NCBI RefSeq assembly: GCF_011397635.1
Contig: NC_064769.1
Location: forward strand, 14,587,207 to 14,651,206
Length of the DNA: 64,000 bases
Direction: 5' to 3'
From: Epinephelus fuscoguttatus
Taxonomy: Eukaryota; Chordata; Actinopteri; Perciformes; Serranidae
Shown: positions 27,701 through 36,791 of the stretch, in pieces
Position numbering within the stretch: the first letter of the stretch is position 1
Layout of the letters: each line of letters opens with the position of its first letter
Program-made: the position numbers and the translations under genes
Notes under the pieces: generated by a model
Told to the model about the DNA's origin: nothing
What the model saw: the letters and a program-made list of their open reading frames with translations, nothing else
Database searches by the model: none

Positions 27701-29383
27701 TGTCTATTGGAAATGGGGTCTAAAGTAAAAGTTAATGACACACTGCTTCATGTGTGTATCCTAAGAAGGGTTCATGATGTGTTCATAAAGCCTTGCAACA
27801 AATTCTGTCACAAATTTATATATAAGTGCTGGAGAATGGAGCAAAGGAGGGACTGGGATGGGTGGGAAAGCAGACCAACCCAGCTGTTACCTTAAGCCAT
27901 GGCCTTGTTCAGAGGGTGTAGCATTTCTGACTGTTTGCCTCATCACCACAGGAAGTGAAATGTCTTGTGGAATGCGGACCCACAATTGTCTTAAAACCAT
28001 TAGCCTACTTGTGGAGATTATATGATGTGATTTAATGCTGACAATATGGTGAATTTTAACCAAAAAGTAACCATCCCTTTCTGAAGTGCCCCTGTATTGC
28101 AGTGTGTGGAATTTTTAATACTGGCATGCTTCCCCTCCAGTAATGACTGACAGACAGGGCATGGCAAGGCTATGAAAGTGAAAAGAGTTACCTCATCAGA
28201 AAAGCAGTGCAAACACAAACACTGGCTGAGTTAGATTGCTCATAGCCCTTCAAATAAAGTTTATCATTAACTTCTCATAAGTTAAGATCATAAACTGATC
28301 TTGATTAACAAAATTAAATGTCAGAAAAACAGCTTTAATGGGAATATCTAGTCAGATATGTGCCCGTTTAATGGTTGGTGTATCTACCAAGACATCTGTC
28401 CATTAAATTGGTATAAAGAAACCACATGCACATCTCGCCTCCCTCCTGGTAAGAGTGGCAGTTCAGCCTACTGATGACAAACTCAACAATCAGTCACACC
28501 CCTATTTTCCTGAAAACCTTGAGTAAACATATGAAATAATTATTTTTAGTCGTTCATCCGGATCTTCCAAAGACTTATCTCGAGCCTTACTATTTCTGAC
28601 TGCAGTGATAATGTCTGACAAATAACTGACTAATATGACAGCTGCTGGGTGATCAAATGATTTTGTTTGCCACTCAGCAGTGTCCTCATGTTTGACTCGT
28701 GACTGTCGCGCTGCCATGTAAAACAACGTTTGCATCCTGGCATTGCTTTACACTGCATTATTAATGTGCGTCTGTATGTCAAATGCGACACAGAGTTCAA
28801 GACTGAAGTCAATATCGACCTCAGTTGACAGCGCAAGACGTACATGCCTCCGTTTCAAACTCGCTGAGCGGTGAGCTCACCATCAAACGGCTTTGATTAC
28901 TGACTAGAGGCGGTGTTAAAGTCAGGCAGAGTGATTAGCTTGACATGCCATCCAGCCCTCCACCCAAGAAATGTCTCCTCTGCACATCTGGGCTTCAAAA
29001 CAGCACTTTAGAGCTACAAGTCGCTCGTGCATTTATGCAAATAAAGGATACAGGGAGGATTTTAAGATTGCTCGATTCAATTTTTAACACGCTGGAGTCA
29101 AAGTGGTGCATCTGTTACTTGAATTAAGATGGGGAAACTAGTGGACACGCACACAGGGGGGCAGGAAATTGACAGCTGCCTGAACATTACTATGGAATGT
29201 TACCGTGGGTGAGGGCTTGTTAGCTTGACTATCGGCTAGCGTTGGTGTTAGCTATTTACGGCTGAACCCCCCCTTGCGCGAGACGCCTATTCATGACTGC
29301 TGCCTGCATAACAAAGCTTTGTTATTATTACAGCTTACCTCATCTTCTGATAGTCCATATACCGGCTCGTAATTCGCAGCCAT
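668..29383 (-). CDS. nedd4l: NEDD4-like HECT E3 ubiquitin ligase, 5' part (C2 domain region)
   Basis: Coding exons in transcript order: 29339-29383, 26666-26739, 18771-18852, 17053-17091, 16552-16605, 3696-3746, 1511-1572, 668-770. All have AG/GT borders and the phases close, giving 170 codons. The product starts [15 protein letters not shown] and runs through a complete C2 domain (about residues 16-150). NEDD4L uses C2 to bind phospholipid membranes in a calcium-dependent way and ubiquitinates membrane proteins such as epithelial sodium channels; this is family knowledge. [19 protein letters not shown] and [14 protein letters not shown] match vertebrate NEDD4L better than NEDD4. The WW and HECT exons are not in the window, so the gene is cut at the left edge. 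An alternative first exon lies at 10585-11688. Introns 3747-16551 and 18853-26665 are large and repeat-bearing. A second NEDD4-family paralogue is possible but less likely. Confidence 0.92.
771..3695. other. nedd4l introns around coding exon 7
   Basis: Apart from the exon at 1511-1572 I see only unique AT-rich intron sequence, with a CA-rich patch at about 3649-3678. Confidence 0.6.
1511..1572 (-). CDS. nedd4l: nedd4l coding exon 7 (C2)
   Basis: 62 nt, [20 protein letters not shown] plus two bases (AG) of a serine codon. Acceptor TTTGCAG, donor GTCAGT. The phase is completed by the T that opens the next exon. Confidence 0.93.
3696..3746 (-). CDS. nedd4l: nedd4l coding exon 6 (C2, shared by both isoforms)
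   Basis: 51-nt exon, [17 protein letters not shown], between a CTAG acceptor and GTGAG donor, phase 0. This is the first exon common to the short transcript and to the alternative-first-exon transcript from 11688. Confidence 0.92.
4695..5352. mobile_element. fold-back MITE, copy 1
   Basis: A 658-bp element whose ends read TTAAAGGAATAC and its reverse complement. Long imperfect inverted arms are visible: AAGAATCCAAAAACTGAGAA near 4803 and its complement near 5225. Related copies lie at about 26985-27655 and 56240-56605. Confidence 0.8.
5879..5945. repeat. imperfect CA-rich tract
   Basis: ACACACACACACAGACACAC followed by interrupted CA repeats, in the nedd4l intron. Confidence 0.85.
6795..7250. 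repeat. TACTTTACTT-rich interspersed repeat, copy 1
   Basis: Contains GTACTTGTACTTTACTTTAG, TTTCTACTTTATGCTACTTC and ACTTTTACTCCTTGACATTT. The same order of blocks is seen at 35165-35640 and partly at 31688-31830. Confidence 0.7.
9090..9345. repeat. weak interspersed repeat fragment
   Basis: Ends GGGGACGCAAGCCAAAAAAA TTGGGAACCAC-like wording (AAATTGGGAACCACAAATG), a tail found in many teleost repeats. The boundaries are approximate. Confidence 0.35.
10585..11688 (-). CDS. nedd4l: nedd4l alternative first coding exon (long N-terminus)
   Basis: A single 1104-nt exon of 368 codons, starting [16 protein letters not shown] and ending DNSE at a GTAAAC donor. It ends in phase 0, so it joins in frame to TRDDFLGQ at 3696-3746. 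The start MAQ-LRL-F---RSNT and this junction match the long isoform of mammalian NEDD4, where a large exon replaces the first half of C2. The product looks disordered: Ser/Pro/Gln-rich, with a [10 protein letters not shown] tract. It carries PPCY at residues 117-120 and PPPY at 143-146, both fitting the PPxY ligand motif of WW domains. An in-frame upstream Met exists at 11706 (MGREVK); I prefer 11688 because the family homology begins there. Mixed basis: sequence and family knowledge. Confidence 0.85.
11689..12150 (-). promoter_or_regulatory. nedd4l: putative internal promoter and 5' UTR of nedd4l long isoform
   Basis: The stretch upstream of the alternative start codon is rich in CT/GA runs, with a (TC)n tract near 11717-11740 and polypurine/polypyrimidine sequence to about 11900. 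I see no TATA box that decides the start. The promoter is inferred from the position of the alternative first exon. Confidence 0.45.
12537..12648. repeat. left half of a split interspersed repeat
   Basis: AGATTTTTGATAAATAGTTA and CAGTAGTGTGGATATAA match the intact copy at 39717-40050. The match stops at 12648 and resumes at 13348. Confidence 0.7.
12649..13347. mobile_element. hAT-like non-autonomous insertion with 8-bp duplication
   Basis: About 699 bp inserted in another repeat. GGATATAA stands on both sides (12641-12648 and 13348-13355). The ends are weakly inverted (AGGGATGGCAT; reverse complement of the right end AGGAATGGGTAT). An 8-bp duplication points to hAT. No transposase reading frame. 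Confidence 0.6.
13348..13545. repeat. right half of the split interspersed repeat
   Basis: GCTGGAACAGTCTGGTAAGT and TAATGCAGCCTTTAAAACCA match 39900-39962 of the intact copy, continuing where the left half stopped. Confidence 0.75.
13546..16551. other. nedd4l intron upstream of the long exon's repeat nest
   Basis: Unique intron sequence between the split repeat and coding exon 5. I see no exon, element or motif. Confidence 0.55.
16552..16605 (-). CDS. nedd4l: nedd4l coding exon 5 (C2)
   Basis: 54-nt exon, [18 protein letters not shown], with an ACACAG acceptor and GTAAG donor, phase 0 on both sides. FEVFDENRL carries acidic residues of a calcium-binding loop. Confidence 0.92.
17053..17091 (-). 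CDS. nedd4l: nedd4l coding exon 4 (C2)
   Basis: 39-nt exon, [13 protein letters not shown], between a TTTCAG acceptor and a GTGAG donor. Thirteen whole codons, phase 0 on both sides. The NPKWNE motif is standard in NEDD4-family C2 domains. Confidence 0.92.
17092..18770. other. nedd4l intron between coding exons 4 and 3
   Basis: Nothing recognised. The open frame at 17728-18054 has no family motif. Confidence 0.55.
18771..18852 (-). CDS. nedd4l: nedd4l coding exon 3 (C2)
   Basis: 82 nt; the first C completes the serine codon begun in the previous exon, then [18 protein letters not shown] and VQTKTIKK follow, ending at a GTAAG donor. [14 protein letters not shown] is diagnostic of NEDD4L rather than NEDD4. 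Confidence 0.93.
19190..19805. mobile_element. palindromic MITE in nedd4l intron
   Basis: Inverted arms: TAGGCAGCGCTGATCAAATA with CTGCATTGCCTATTTCTCAC on the left (19276-19335) mirror GTGAGAAACAGGCAATGCAG and ATATTTGATCAGCACTGCCT on the right (19504-19562). The right end reads GTTACCAACTGAAGCTTTAA. No coding capacity. Confidence 0.75.
19806..23550. other. nedd4l intron left of the Tc1 element
   Basis: Only the repeat fragment at 21478-21665 and scattered AT-rich repeat-like sequence near 20660-20830 were noticed. Confidence 0.5.
21478..21665. mobile_element. fragment of the same repeat as 36367-36738
   Basis: Shares AATAGTTTGGTCAATAAAACATCAGAAAAC-type wording (TTGGTCAATAAAACATCAGA), CAGCCCAA-like CTGAAGCCCAAGATAACC, and a terminal GATTAATTGATTTATCG. 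Truncated and diverged. Confidence 0.55.
23553..25180 (-). mobile_element. Tc1-like DNA transposon with a frameshifted transposase
   Basis: A 1628-bp element in the nedd4l intron between coding exons 3 and 2. Both ends begin CAGTGGTGGAAAAAAGTT and match as terminal inverted repeats over about 29 bp. They are flanked by TA dinucleotides (23551-23552, 25181-25182), the Tc1/mariner target duplication. The single coding region reads on the minus strand. Confidence 0.95.
23848..24877 (-). pseudogene. Tc1-like transposase, one frameshift
   Basis: Starts MAKTRNLTQ at 24877. The N-terminal half shows a helix-turn-helix region and a GRPR-type motif ([11 protein letters not shown]). Catalytic blocks are visible: [15 protein letters not shown], and [12 protein letters not shown] in the following frame, giving a DD34E-type triad. 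The reading frame shifts once near 24075-24085, between QEHSIQV and EWPAQSPDM. Apart from that break the protein looks full length (about 343 codons), so this is a fairly young but disabled copy. The shift could also be a sequencing or assembly error. Confidence 0.9.
25183..26665. other. nedd4l intron right of the Tc1 element
   Basis: Unique intron sequence up to coding exon 2. Nothing recognised. Confidence 0.5.
26666..26739 (-). CDS. nedd4l: nedd4l coding exon 2 (C2 domain start)
   Basis: 74 nt starting in phase 0 after a CTGCAG acceptor and ending AG|GTGAGT. It encodes the first C2 strand and loop, [20 protein letters not shown]. This exon supplies an early acidic residue of the calcium-binding loop region. 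Confidence 0.9.
26985..27655. mobile_element. fold-back MITE, copy 2
   Basis: Same family as 4695-5352: GAGGAATCCAAAAACAGAGA near 27101 is mirrored by TTTTTGGATTCTTCGCTCAC near 27521. It sits in the nedd4l intron and accounts for the long ORF at 27308-27895. Confidence 0.78.
27656..29338. other. nedd4l first intron, promoter-proximal part
   Basis: Unique sequence becoming more CpG-rich towards exon 1. No exon or element recognised. Confidence 0.5.
29339..29383 (-). CDS. nedd4l: nedd4l coding exon 1 (short-isoform start)
   Basis: Fifteen codons, [15 protein letters not shown], ending at a GTAAG donor. The [10 protein letters not shown] segment is the conserved start of canonical NEDD4L just before C2. 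The exon sits at the edge of a CpG-rich region, as expected for a first exon. Confidence 0.9.
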
Positions 29384-30060
29384 ATATCCTGCGGTCCACG
29401 CTATGCACACAAAAACAAGCAAAGCTAGTTAGCTAGCCTTGAACAATAAAGTCCCACTTTCCCCTCTCTGCCGTGCGGCGGTGGTCAAGTCTACGGTGAA
29501 ACCAAGTCCTCGTCACGGCACGGCGGTTCGGTTCTCAGGCGGATAACGTAATCCTCGCCAGCGTGGTCAGCCCAGGACAAAGCCTGGAATATAAAAAAAC
29601 AGTGTCCAAAATGTTTCAACTGAGACAGATCGCTTTTGTCAACTCCGAGCTTATCCCCCGAAACGTTTTGACACTTGACTTCCTCCTAACAGCTCAGCCA
29701 ATCGGATGCCGTCTAGACGTGATTGCTGTCGACATCAACCAATCAGTTGCGTCGTGAAATCCCCAAAGCTCTTCGGCGGCCAATTAAATATGCAGAGGGC
29801 GTGGAGCTGGGGTGTGTGTGTTTTTTGCTCTTCTTTTCTCGGGGTGTGTGAGGCTGTGTCTTGGAAAGCAACTAAGTTTAACATTGCCAGGATTTATTTA
29901 GGCATCTGTATAATATATATTATCACTATTTCCGGCTAACTATCCTCGCGAAGGTGGTTACTGGCTCTGGTCATTTCCATTCAGCCCTGAGCGCGTTCAT
30001 GTCTGGGGCGGGGCTTGGGGAAAGCACAGCCAATCATAGGCGAGATGCTCAGACAGAATG
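29384..30060 (-). promoter_or_regulatory. nedd4l: CpG- and CCAAT-rich promoter region of nedd4l
   Basis: Sequence just upstream of coding exon 1 is CpG-rich between about 29460 and 29580, against an AT-rich background. Further upstream there are CCAAT motifs near 29698, 29739 and 30030, a GGCCAAT near 29780 and a GC box (GGGGCGGGGC) near 30006. This looks like a TATA-less housekeeping-type promoter. The transcription start is not defined by the sequence, and bidirectional activity is possible. Confidence 0.6.
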
Positions 30061-30362
30061 AAACTAGTGATCCGCATCATGAATTTAGGTCGATGAAGAG
30101 GCAAAAGTTAGAGGAGTCACCGTGGGAAATTAAATCGACTCCAGCTCTCTCCACACAAGCATTCATTTATTAAAAAGAAAATAAAAACAAGCGATATGCG
30201 AGTTAACTTAATGATATAAACAACTGACAAAATGGGCTATCTTAAAGTAAGGTTATAGCTTCTGTATGTGAAACATAGATTAATAGCATATAGACGTGGC
30301 CCAGTGGATAAAAAAATATATATAATCCCTAAACACAGACATAGAAACCAAAACGTATTTTT

Positions 30363-30537
30363 CCATTTGTAATGTTTTTAATTTATTTTTTATTTTGTTT
30401 TGTTTTCTTTTAGTTATTTATTTTATTCATTTTATTTTGTTTTATTTTTATTCTTATTTATTTTGTTTTGTTTTATTATAGTTATTTATTTCATTTTATT
30501 TTATCTTATTTTATTTATTTATTTATTTATTTTGGAT
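30363..30537. repeat. T-rich low-complexity tract
   Basis: Runs of TTTTA and TTTTG pentamers with almost no C, upstream of the nedd4l promoter. Confidence 0.9.
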
Positions 30538-31687
30538 GAGTTACAGCCCAGTTACCACATGTACACAATTGCACATATATGAAGTCATTATTGATGTGTG
30601 CAATGTGTTTCATATGACATGATCTGTCATCTGTCAGGCTTATATACATTAATGAGGCTAAATATATATATATCATTTCAGCCAATAGACTACCGACCAC
30701 TTGTGAGTTTTTAGTTATAGATGGCAACTATTTTGTCCTCTGAGGTGTTTACATTGTTATTATTTGGCTACAATTCATTGGTCTTGTATGTGAAGTCTTC
30801 CTTTTCACAGTTGGTCACAGAGGATGTTCTCTTGCGCAATTTTTGTTAATTTAGGCTATTGAAAAGATAGTTTCATATAGTTTTTGCAATCCTTAGGCTT
30901 TTTAATGTGATGGGGCCTTTTTGATATTCACCATCAGTCATTTACAGCTCGTTAACATGTCGAGAGACAAGTGAGTGTAATATAGTTCACTTTCATGAGC
31001 GACACTGGTCCTATACTGCCCCCTATAGACGCCTGCTTTACTAAACACAGCTTGCTTTGTCAAACCAGTTCACAAGAGCGCCGCTAGATGTCACTACATA
31101 TGCATGATGTCTTTAGCTATTGTACCAGCTCAGCTGGGGCCTGATGGCACATGTCCAGTGACTGAAGGATCAAAAGTCACATAAACACAAAGCGCAGTAA
31201 CACGCTGTGAACTGCTTTATAGATGAAGCAGTGTCAAACAACTCTGACTGCAGCCTGCGCCTTGGTCTCCTTTTGACACTGGCATCAGCGAGCAAGCACA
31301 CACATTGAATTTGTCACACCAAAATCACTAACACATCCTCTGCTCTGCACATAACGCCAGAACGCTTATTAAGAATGACAGAGAAATTATTTTTAAAAAG
31401 GGCAATGCATTTCAGTTCACTCTTGAACTTCATACTACACCCATAAGGCACATCCTGGTTCAAATGTCCACAGGCATACACCATGCATAATGGGACTTTT
31501 AAATCAATGTGAAGAGCAGATGGTCATATTATATAACATTATTGCTCCTAAGCAGAGCTGAAAAAAGGGGAGGGCTGGAGATTTCCCAAGCCACTCTTGA
31601 TACAATCATTCACTCTGTGCAAATGCTTTGCTCTGAATGTTTCTTTCTGCTCACACAAATAGCCACGTATGATTTTGATAGCAGTGA

Positions 31688-31830
31688 TGGAATGTGACAA
31701 AGTTCATTTACCCAAGTACTTTGTTTTAGTACAAATTTGAGGTGCTGTATTTACTTGAGTGTTTTCCTTTTGGAATGGTGCACCTATACAGTGTGGTATT
31801 TTAATTTTTACTTCAGTAATGAAGCACACA
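31688..31830. repeat. TACTTTACTT-rich repeat, copy 2 (short)
   Basis: GATGGAATGTGACAAAGTTC, CATTTACCCAAGTACTTTG and GTATTTACTTGAGTGTTTTC resemble the start of the copy at 35165-35640. Confidence 0.5.
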
Positions 31831-32292
31831 CATCTGTCTATACCATTACTAGTTTCCTGGTATTCTTTGACATGAATGCACGTACATGTGTGAGTGTGTA
31901 TTTGCCTTTGTGTTTGTGGGATATGGTGTGGATTCCCAGAAAGTGAACACACAATGAGTTTCAAAAGGAAGCTTGGTTCCATAAACAATGATCGGACAGA
32001 GACACAGAACCTTGAAGATCCCTCAAAGGAATCTGTCTCTTTCTCCTTCTGTATCAGCTCAGCTTTATTGAGTTTCCATGAAAATTATGTGCACTTTCAC
32101 ATTCAAAATTTGCGATCTTTTATAGCTTACACTTTGTGTCTGCAGTTCCCCTCGTGTTCTATCAAAAAATATGCATATTTTTGGTCTTTTTGCGGTTTAG
32201 ACAGAGACACACAGAATTAAAACCTGCACAAAAGAAGTGTTTCAATCCTTCACATGTTCATATTAAACAGTTTAAGTTGAGATAATGTCATA

Positions 32293-32293
32293 T

Positions 32294-32336
<43 letters not shown>
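32293..32336. repeat. (CA)n microsatellite
   Basis: Uninterrupted CA dinucleotides for about 42 bp in the nedd4l-prlr intergenic region. Confidence 0.97.
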
Positions 32337-32337
<1 letters not shown>

Positions 32338-33038
32338 GAGAAACTGAGTCAAGGACAGAACATAGGAGGGCGGCAGAGAGGGGTGTCAAATACTGGGAGA
32401 CCTAACTATGTTTACAGCTCCCAGTAAGAGGAACCAGTGAGAAGATACACTCGGTTTTATGTTCTGTTTGTCAGAACATGTTTTACAATATTTGTTCATA
32501 CAGAGAGTGAGTAAAAGTCACTAAGGCAGCAGCATGTGTTGTCCCGATGAGACGTGACTTCAAAGCAGGATCCCACAGGGTATATATGCACACAAAATAA
32601 ATAGACTTATTGCAAGGGCGTAGTGTACATGTGTATGCATGGCAACAGTTTTAAGTCTATTTTGGTTGTTATAGGCTACATCCCTAACAGTATAATAGAT
32701 ATTATGCTTTGTGATGCTGTATTGATTCTAAAAAACACTGTGTCAATTTTTAATGAATATTTTGTATGCAAAGATTTGTGGCAGTGGTTAATATAAACCC
32801 CTGACTGTTGGATAGCAGTGTTGTAATCTATCTTCAGCCATTTGACTCCTCCACTCCAACATAACAACACAGCGCTAGTATGTTACAAAGACTGTGATAA
32901 ATATTCATGAAAATCCCACTGTTCTGAGTGCATACAAAAAATAACTTTTATACTCGGATTTCATACATACAGTGGTGTGTTCTCTATACCATGACAGTTC
33001 TACTAACATTTGATTTAAAAAAGATTACAATACACTGA

Positions 33039-33770
33039 GAACATGTGGTTGAATGCCTGGGAAACACAGTCGACCTCTACTAACTCCCACGCTTGGAGGG
33101 ACTTCTGCTGGAAAAATCTGATTGGCTTTTTTTCATCACGCCCAAACATAAGTCTAAACAAACTGGCACCCAGCTATGCTGCTGGAGGGGATGTGGAGAA
33201 ATCATGGTGGATCATGCCCGTGTTTTCTGGACTTGTCCTTCTATCCAGACTTTCTGGAAGGAAGTAGCAACAGTCATTACAAAAACTTTGGGTTTTAGTA
33301 TTAGTACAACATTCACATCCCTTATTCTTGCACACATCCCTGATGGACTACGTAAAGATGATATTTATCTATTAAAGATCCTGCTGGCAGCAAGCAAAAA
33401 GGCCATTACAAAGAACTGGCCCCAGAAAAACTGTCCCACTGCTAGCCTCTTTATTAGGACTGTTAAACGCCTACATCTTCTGGAACAAATGACATATTCC
33501 ATACCATTTTAGAAAGAATTTGGAGAAAAACGGTGGAGAAAATGGTGTTTATTTAGCCAATGAGACAGACATCACATGATTATCATATGTACCATATATA
33601 CAACCTTGCTTTAAATTAGGAACATTTGTTATGTCTTTGTAAACATCCCATGACCTCATATTTGTATTTGTCTTTTTTCTCCTATGTACTGCTTTCCCTT
33701 TATCTTTTTCTTTTAATTTGTTCCTAAATGTAAAAAATAATGCTGATGAATAAAACAGTATAAAAAATAA
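33039..33770 (+). mobile_element. L1-like LINE 3' fragment
   Basis: Two overlapping plus-strand frames give FCWKNLIGFF and then a C-terminal domain with HARVFWTCPSIQTFWKEV and ILLAASKKAITKNW. This cysteine/histidine and W-rich tail resembles the C-terminus of fish L1 ORF2. It is 5'-truncated and frameshifted, followed by an AT-rich tail. Confidence 0.7.
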
Positions 33771-34489
33771 TTCAATATATTGCCTTGCTCACAGTATCAC
33801 AATACATTACAGTATATTGAATCGTAACGCCATGTATCGTGATATGTATCGTATCATATCGTATCCATAGTGAGATCATGTGTTTATATTTATGTAAGTA
33901 GGCTTCGGTGGAGTAGAGGTAGTTTTCTCTCTTGTTTTTGGCACAGTGACTGTCATTCTGTTCCTTAAGATTTACCTCAACCACAAGAGTGTGTAACACA
34001 GTCCCTTACTGTAACACACACAAAAACAGACATAGGTGTAGATTTCAGGGGAGACACAATAGTTAAATATCAATATTTACAACATGTGCATTTGCCTCCA
34101 CCAATAAAAACACAAAAGTAGCAGATGAATTTTATTGTGACAAAATTATAGACATTTACACCATAGACTGATGCAGAAAATGCACAAATTGGTGCATAAA
34201 AATTCACCAGAATGGAGGAAATTGTTTGATGCTATGAATTTCTGGCGGTGGCCCCCCAAACACCCCTATCCTAAGTTGAAATGAAACCTATAGCTTTGCA
34301 AACAAGCAGAGATACTGAAAAGTAATATGATATAAAACAAACTGGGCAGACATAAGACAAGTCAATCTGCATGACAAAATGTGATATAAAAAATGGCTCA
34401 AATTCTCTTCAATATATTATTACCCCTTTGAGGAACTTTTGAGGGATCTCAAACTCACCAGGTTAGTCTTTCTCTCCCATGTTATTGCC

Positions 34490-34685
34490 CATTCCGCAGC
34501 ACCCAGCACCCACACCACTGGGCGGGGTTTACAGCCATGGCTGAGCTCATGTGTCCCTCCCTCCTCAGGATAACACAGACTCACACAGTGGATGCTGCGA
34601 TCTCCTCGCTGGCGGGACGGCTGAGCTGCCGGTAATGCGTGTGTCCTTGTCTGCTGTCATCCCGGTAAAGCAGTTACACAAGTCG
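34490..34685 (+). promoter_or_regulatory. candidate prlr promoter / 5' noncoding exon
   Basis: A locally GC-rich stretch with a GC box (GGGCGGGG near 34521) precedes a clean GTAAGT donor at 34686. PRLR genes usually begin with noncoding exons far upstream of the signal-peptide exon, and this is the most exon-like sequence between the nedd4l promoter and 42110. There is no transcript evidence and the TSS is unknown. Confidence 0.3.
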
Positions 34686-35164
34686 GTAAGTCCGCTCTCT
34701 TGGGAGCGGGCAGAGGAGTCACCACGGAGGAGTCACCGAGGGACAGACTGAAAACTTCTCTCAACTGCTGGTAAGATATTAAAATGCACTTAACAGCAGA
34801 TACTGTATGATCAGGAGCAGGAGTGAGCACAGGAGGCGTACAGGACAGGGAGGCTGGGGTCACCGAGAGTTTACTGCACTCTGTGATGGGCAGCATCCAT
34901 CCATCACATAGTCTCCTATCAGGGTCATAAATGTACCATAAAGCTTTTACAACAGCACTTTGATGCATTTATATCCCAGTTTGAATGTGACGTGATGATG
35001 AGGGTGCTTTAAGGGTGCAGGTAGCAAACTGATTCATGGTTGGATAAACAGACATGGTTCAAAAAGATAAGTGTTATTGTTGATGTTTATGGCTAAAGGC
35101 CCAAGCAGTAATGTTAAATTGTAAATTATAATAGTATTGAAAAATAATGGTTAGTTCTTGGCAT

Positions 35165-35640
35165 TGGTGAAATGTAACTAAATACATTTACTCAAGTACT
35201 GAACTTAAGTACAATTCGGACTTTACTTAATACTTTACTTAAGTATTTCTATATCATGCTACTTTATACTTCTACTCCTCTACATTTTAGAGACAATTAT
35301 TGTACTTCTTATCTCCTCTACATTGATTTTAAAGCTTTAATAACTTTGCAGATACAGATTATTATTATTACCAAATATAAATAAACTAGTAAATTATGAT
35401 GTATTATTATGTACTTATGAAAAGTGCTGCATCAGTAATATATTATTATGAAATGGGCCATTCTGCATATTGAGTACTTTTATTTTGGTACTTTTAGCAC
35501 AAAAATTGATGCTAAAACATTTGTTCTTTTACTTAAGTAAGAGTTTGAATGCAGTACTTTTACTTGTATCAGAGTATTTTTACACTGTATTGCTACTTTA
35601 ACTTAAGTCAGAGATATAAATACTTCTTCTTCCACTGGTT
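35165..35640. repeat. TACTTTACTT-rich repeat, copy 3
   Basis: GAAATGTAACTAAATACATT to TATAAATACTTCTTCTTCCA, with ACTTTACTTAAGTATTTC repeated near both ends in opposite orientation. Abundant teleost repeat type. Confidence 0.7.
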
Positions 35641-36366
35641 CTTGGATGGAAATCTTTGAGAGTGACAGAGGGTTTTCAGGTCAAGTGATTTTGCCAACAG
35701 CCACATTAAATTTATGCTAAACTTTCATATCATGACTTCTTCAGTTGCACTGACAACACATGAAATTAATCTAGAAGTAAATTCCAATACATGTCACGAT
35801 TAGTCTCATCTCACAACTTAACTCCGGAGGAGTTTACACGTACTACTCTTTGTTGTGTTCCCCCAGATAAAGACTTGTCCCCCTGGATGACAGCTGACTG
35901 ATTGGCATCGGTTTTTTCCTTTGGGGTAGGAAAAGGATGACGTTGGGGTCATGGTGTCAGCAGTGTAATGGGATTTCATGATCTGGACCTCTTCTGGTTA
36001 GGAAGAGGTGAAAGAGGCCACTGGCCATTATAGCACCAAGCTGATTAACTCAATACTGGATTACAATTTGAGGTGCCTGCAGCTTACTGACTCTTTCCAC
36101 TGTTGCTCCTGCTCCGGGGCTTCAGTGCTGCATGCTAAATGTAGCTGTAATTATAGGGACACACCGCATGACTGAAGCAGGAAGTATTTATAGGATTGTT
36201 TTAAAGCAGTAAATTGCTCTTGTCTTCATTTTGAAAGGCTTACTTGTTACTAATGATGAATTATTCACGTTTAAAGGGTGCATATGAGTTTGATCAGCTC
36301 TCCAGATCATGCGGGTAGAGCTGGCTTTGGCCTTTTGTTGCACACACTGAAAACACACAACAAAGT

Positions 36367-36738
36367 AGGACTGCAACTAACACTTATTTTCATTCTTGAT
36401 TAATCTGTTGATTACCTTCTTCATTAATCAGTTAGTTGTTAGTTAGTCTTTAAAATGTCAGAAAATGGTGCAAGAATGTCTCAGTGTTTCCCACAGCCCA
36501 AAATGGCATCCTCAAATGTCTTGTTTTGTCCACACCCTAAAGATAATTCCATTTTTCTGTCATAGAGGAGATAAGAAACCAGAAAATATTCACATTTAAG
36601 AAGCTGGAATCAGAAAATATGGACTTCTTTTTCTTTAAAAAAAATTTACTCAAACCGATTTATTGATTATTAAATTAGATGGCGGTTAATTTAATAGTTG
36701 GCAACTTATTTATTTATTTATTTTTGCAGGTCTACAAC
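36367..36738. mobile_element. teleost interspersed MITE-like repeat
   Basis: Starts GGACTGCAACTAACACTTAT and ends near GTTGGCAACTT...TTTGCAGGTCTAC, with internal AAAATGTCAGAAAATGGTG and CAGAAAATATTCACATTTAA. This ~370-bp pattern is very common in percomorph genomes (general knowledge). A fragment of the same family lies at 21478-21665. Confidence 0.7.
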
Positions 36739-36791
36739 ATAGGCTCATGTAATATAACATAAGATGTACTGGAATAGAATCTGCAAGAAAA

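Larger units (their letters stand above)
30061..33038. other. nedd4l-prlr intergenic, left part
   Basis: Contains the T-rich tract, a short TACTT repeat and the CA microsatellite. No gene seen. Confidence 0.5.

Noticed and set aside
27308..27895. 195-codon open frame on the plus strand
   Set aside because: It runs through the second fold-back MITE copy, has no family motif and no splice context. Its length is chance in a repeat.
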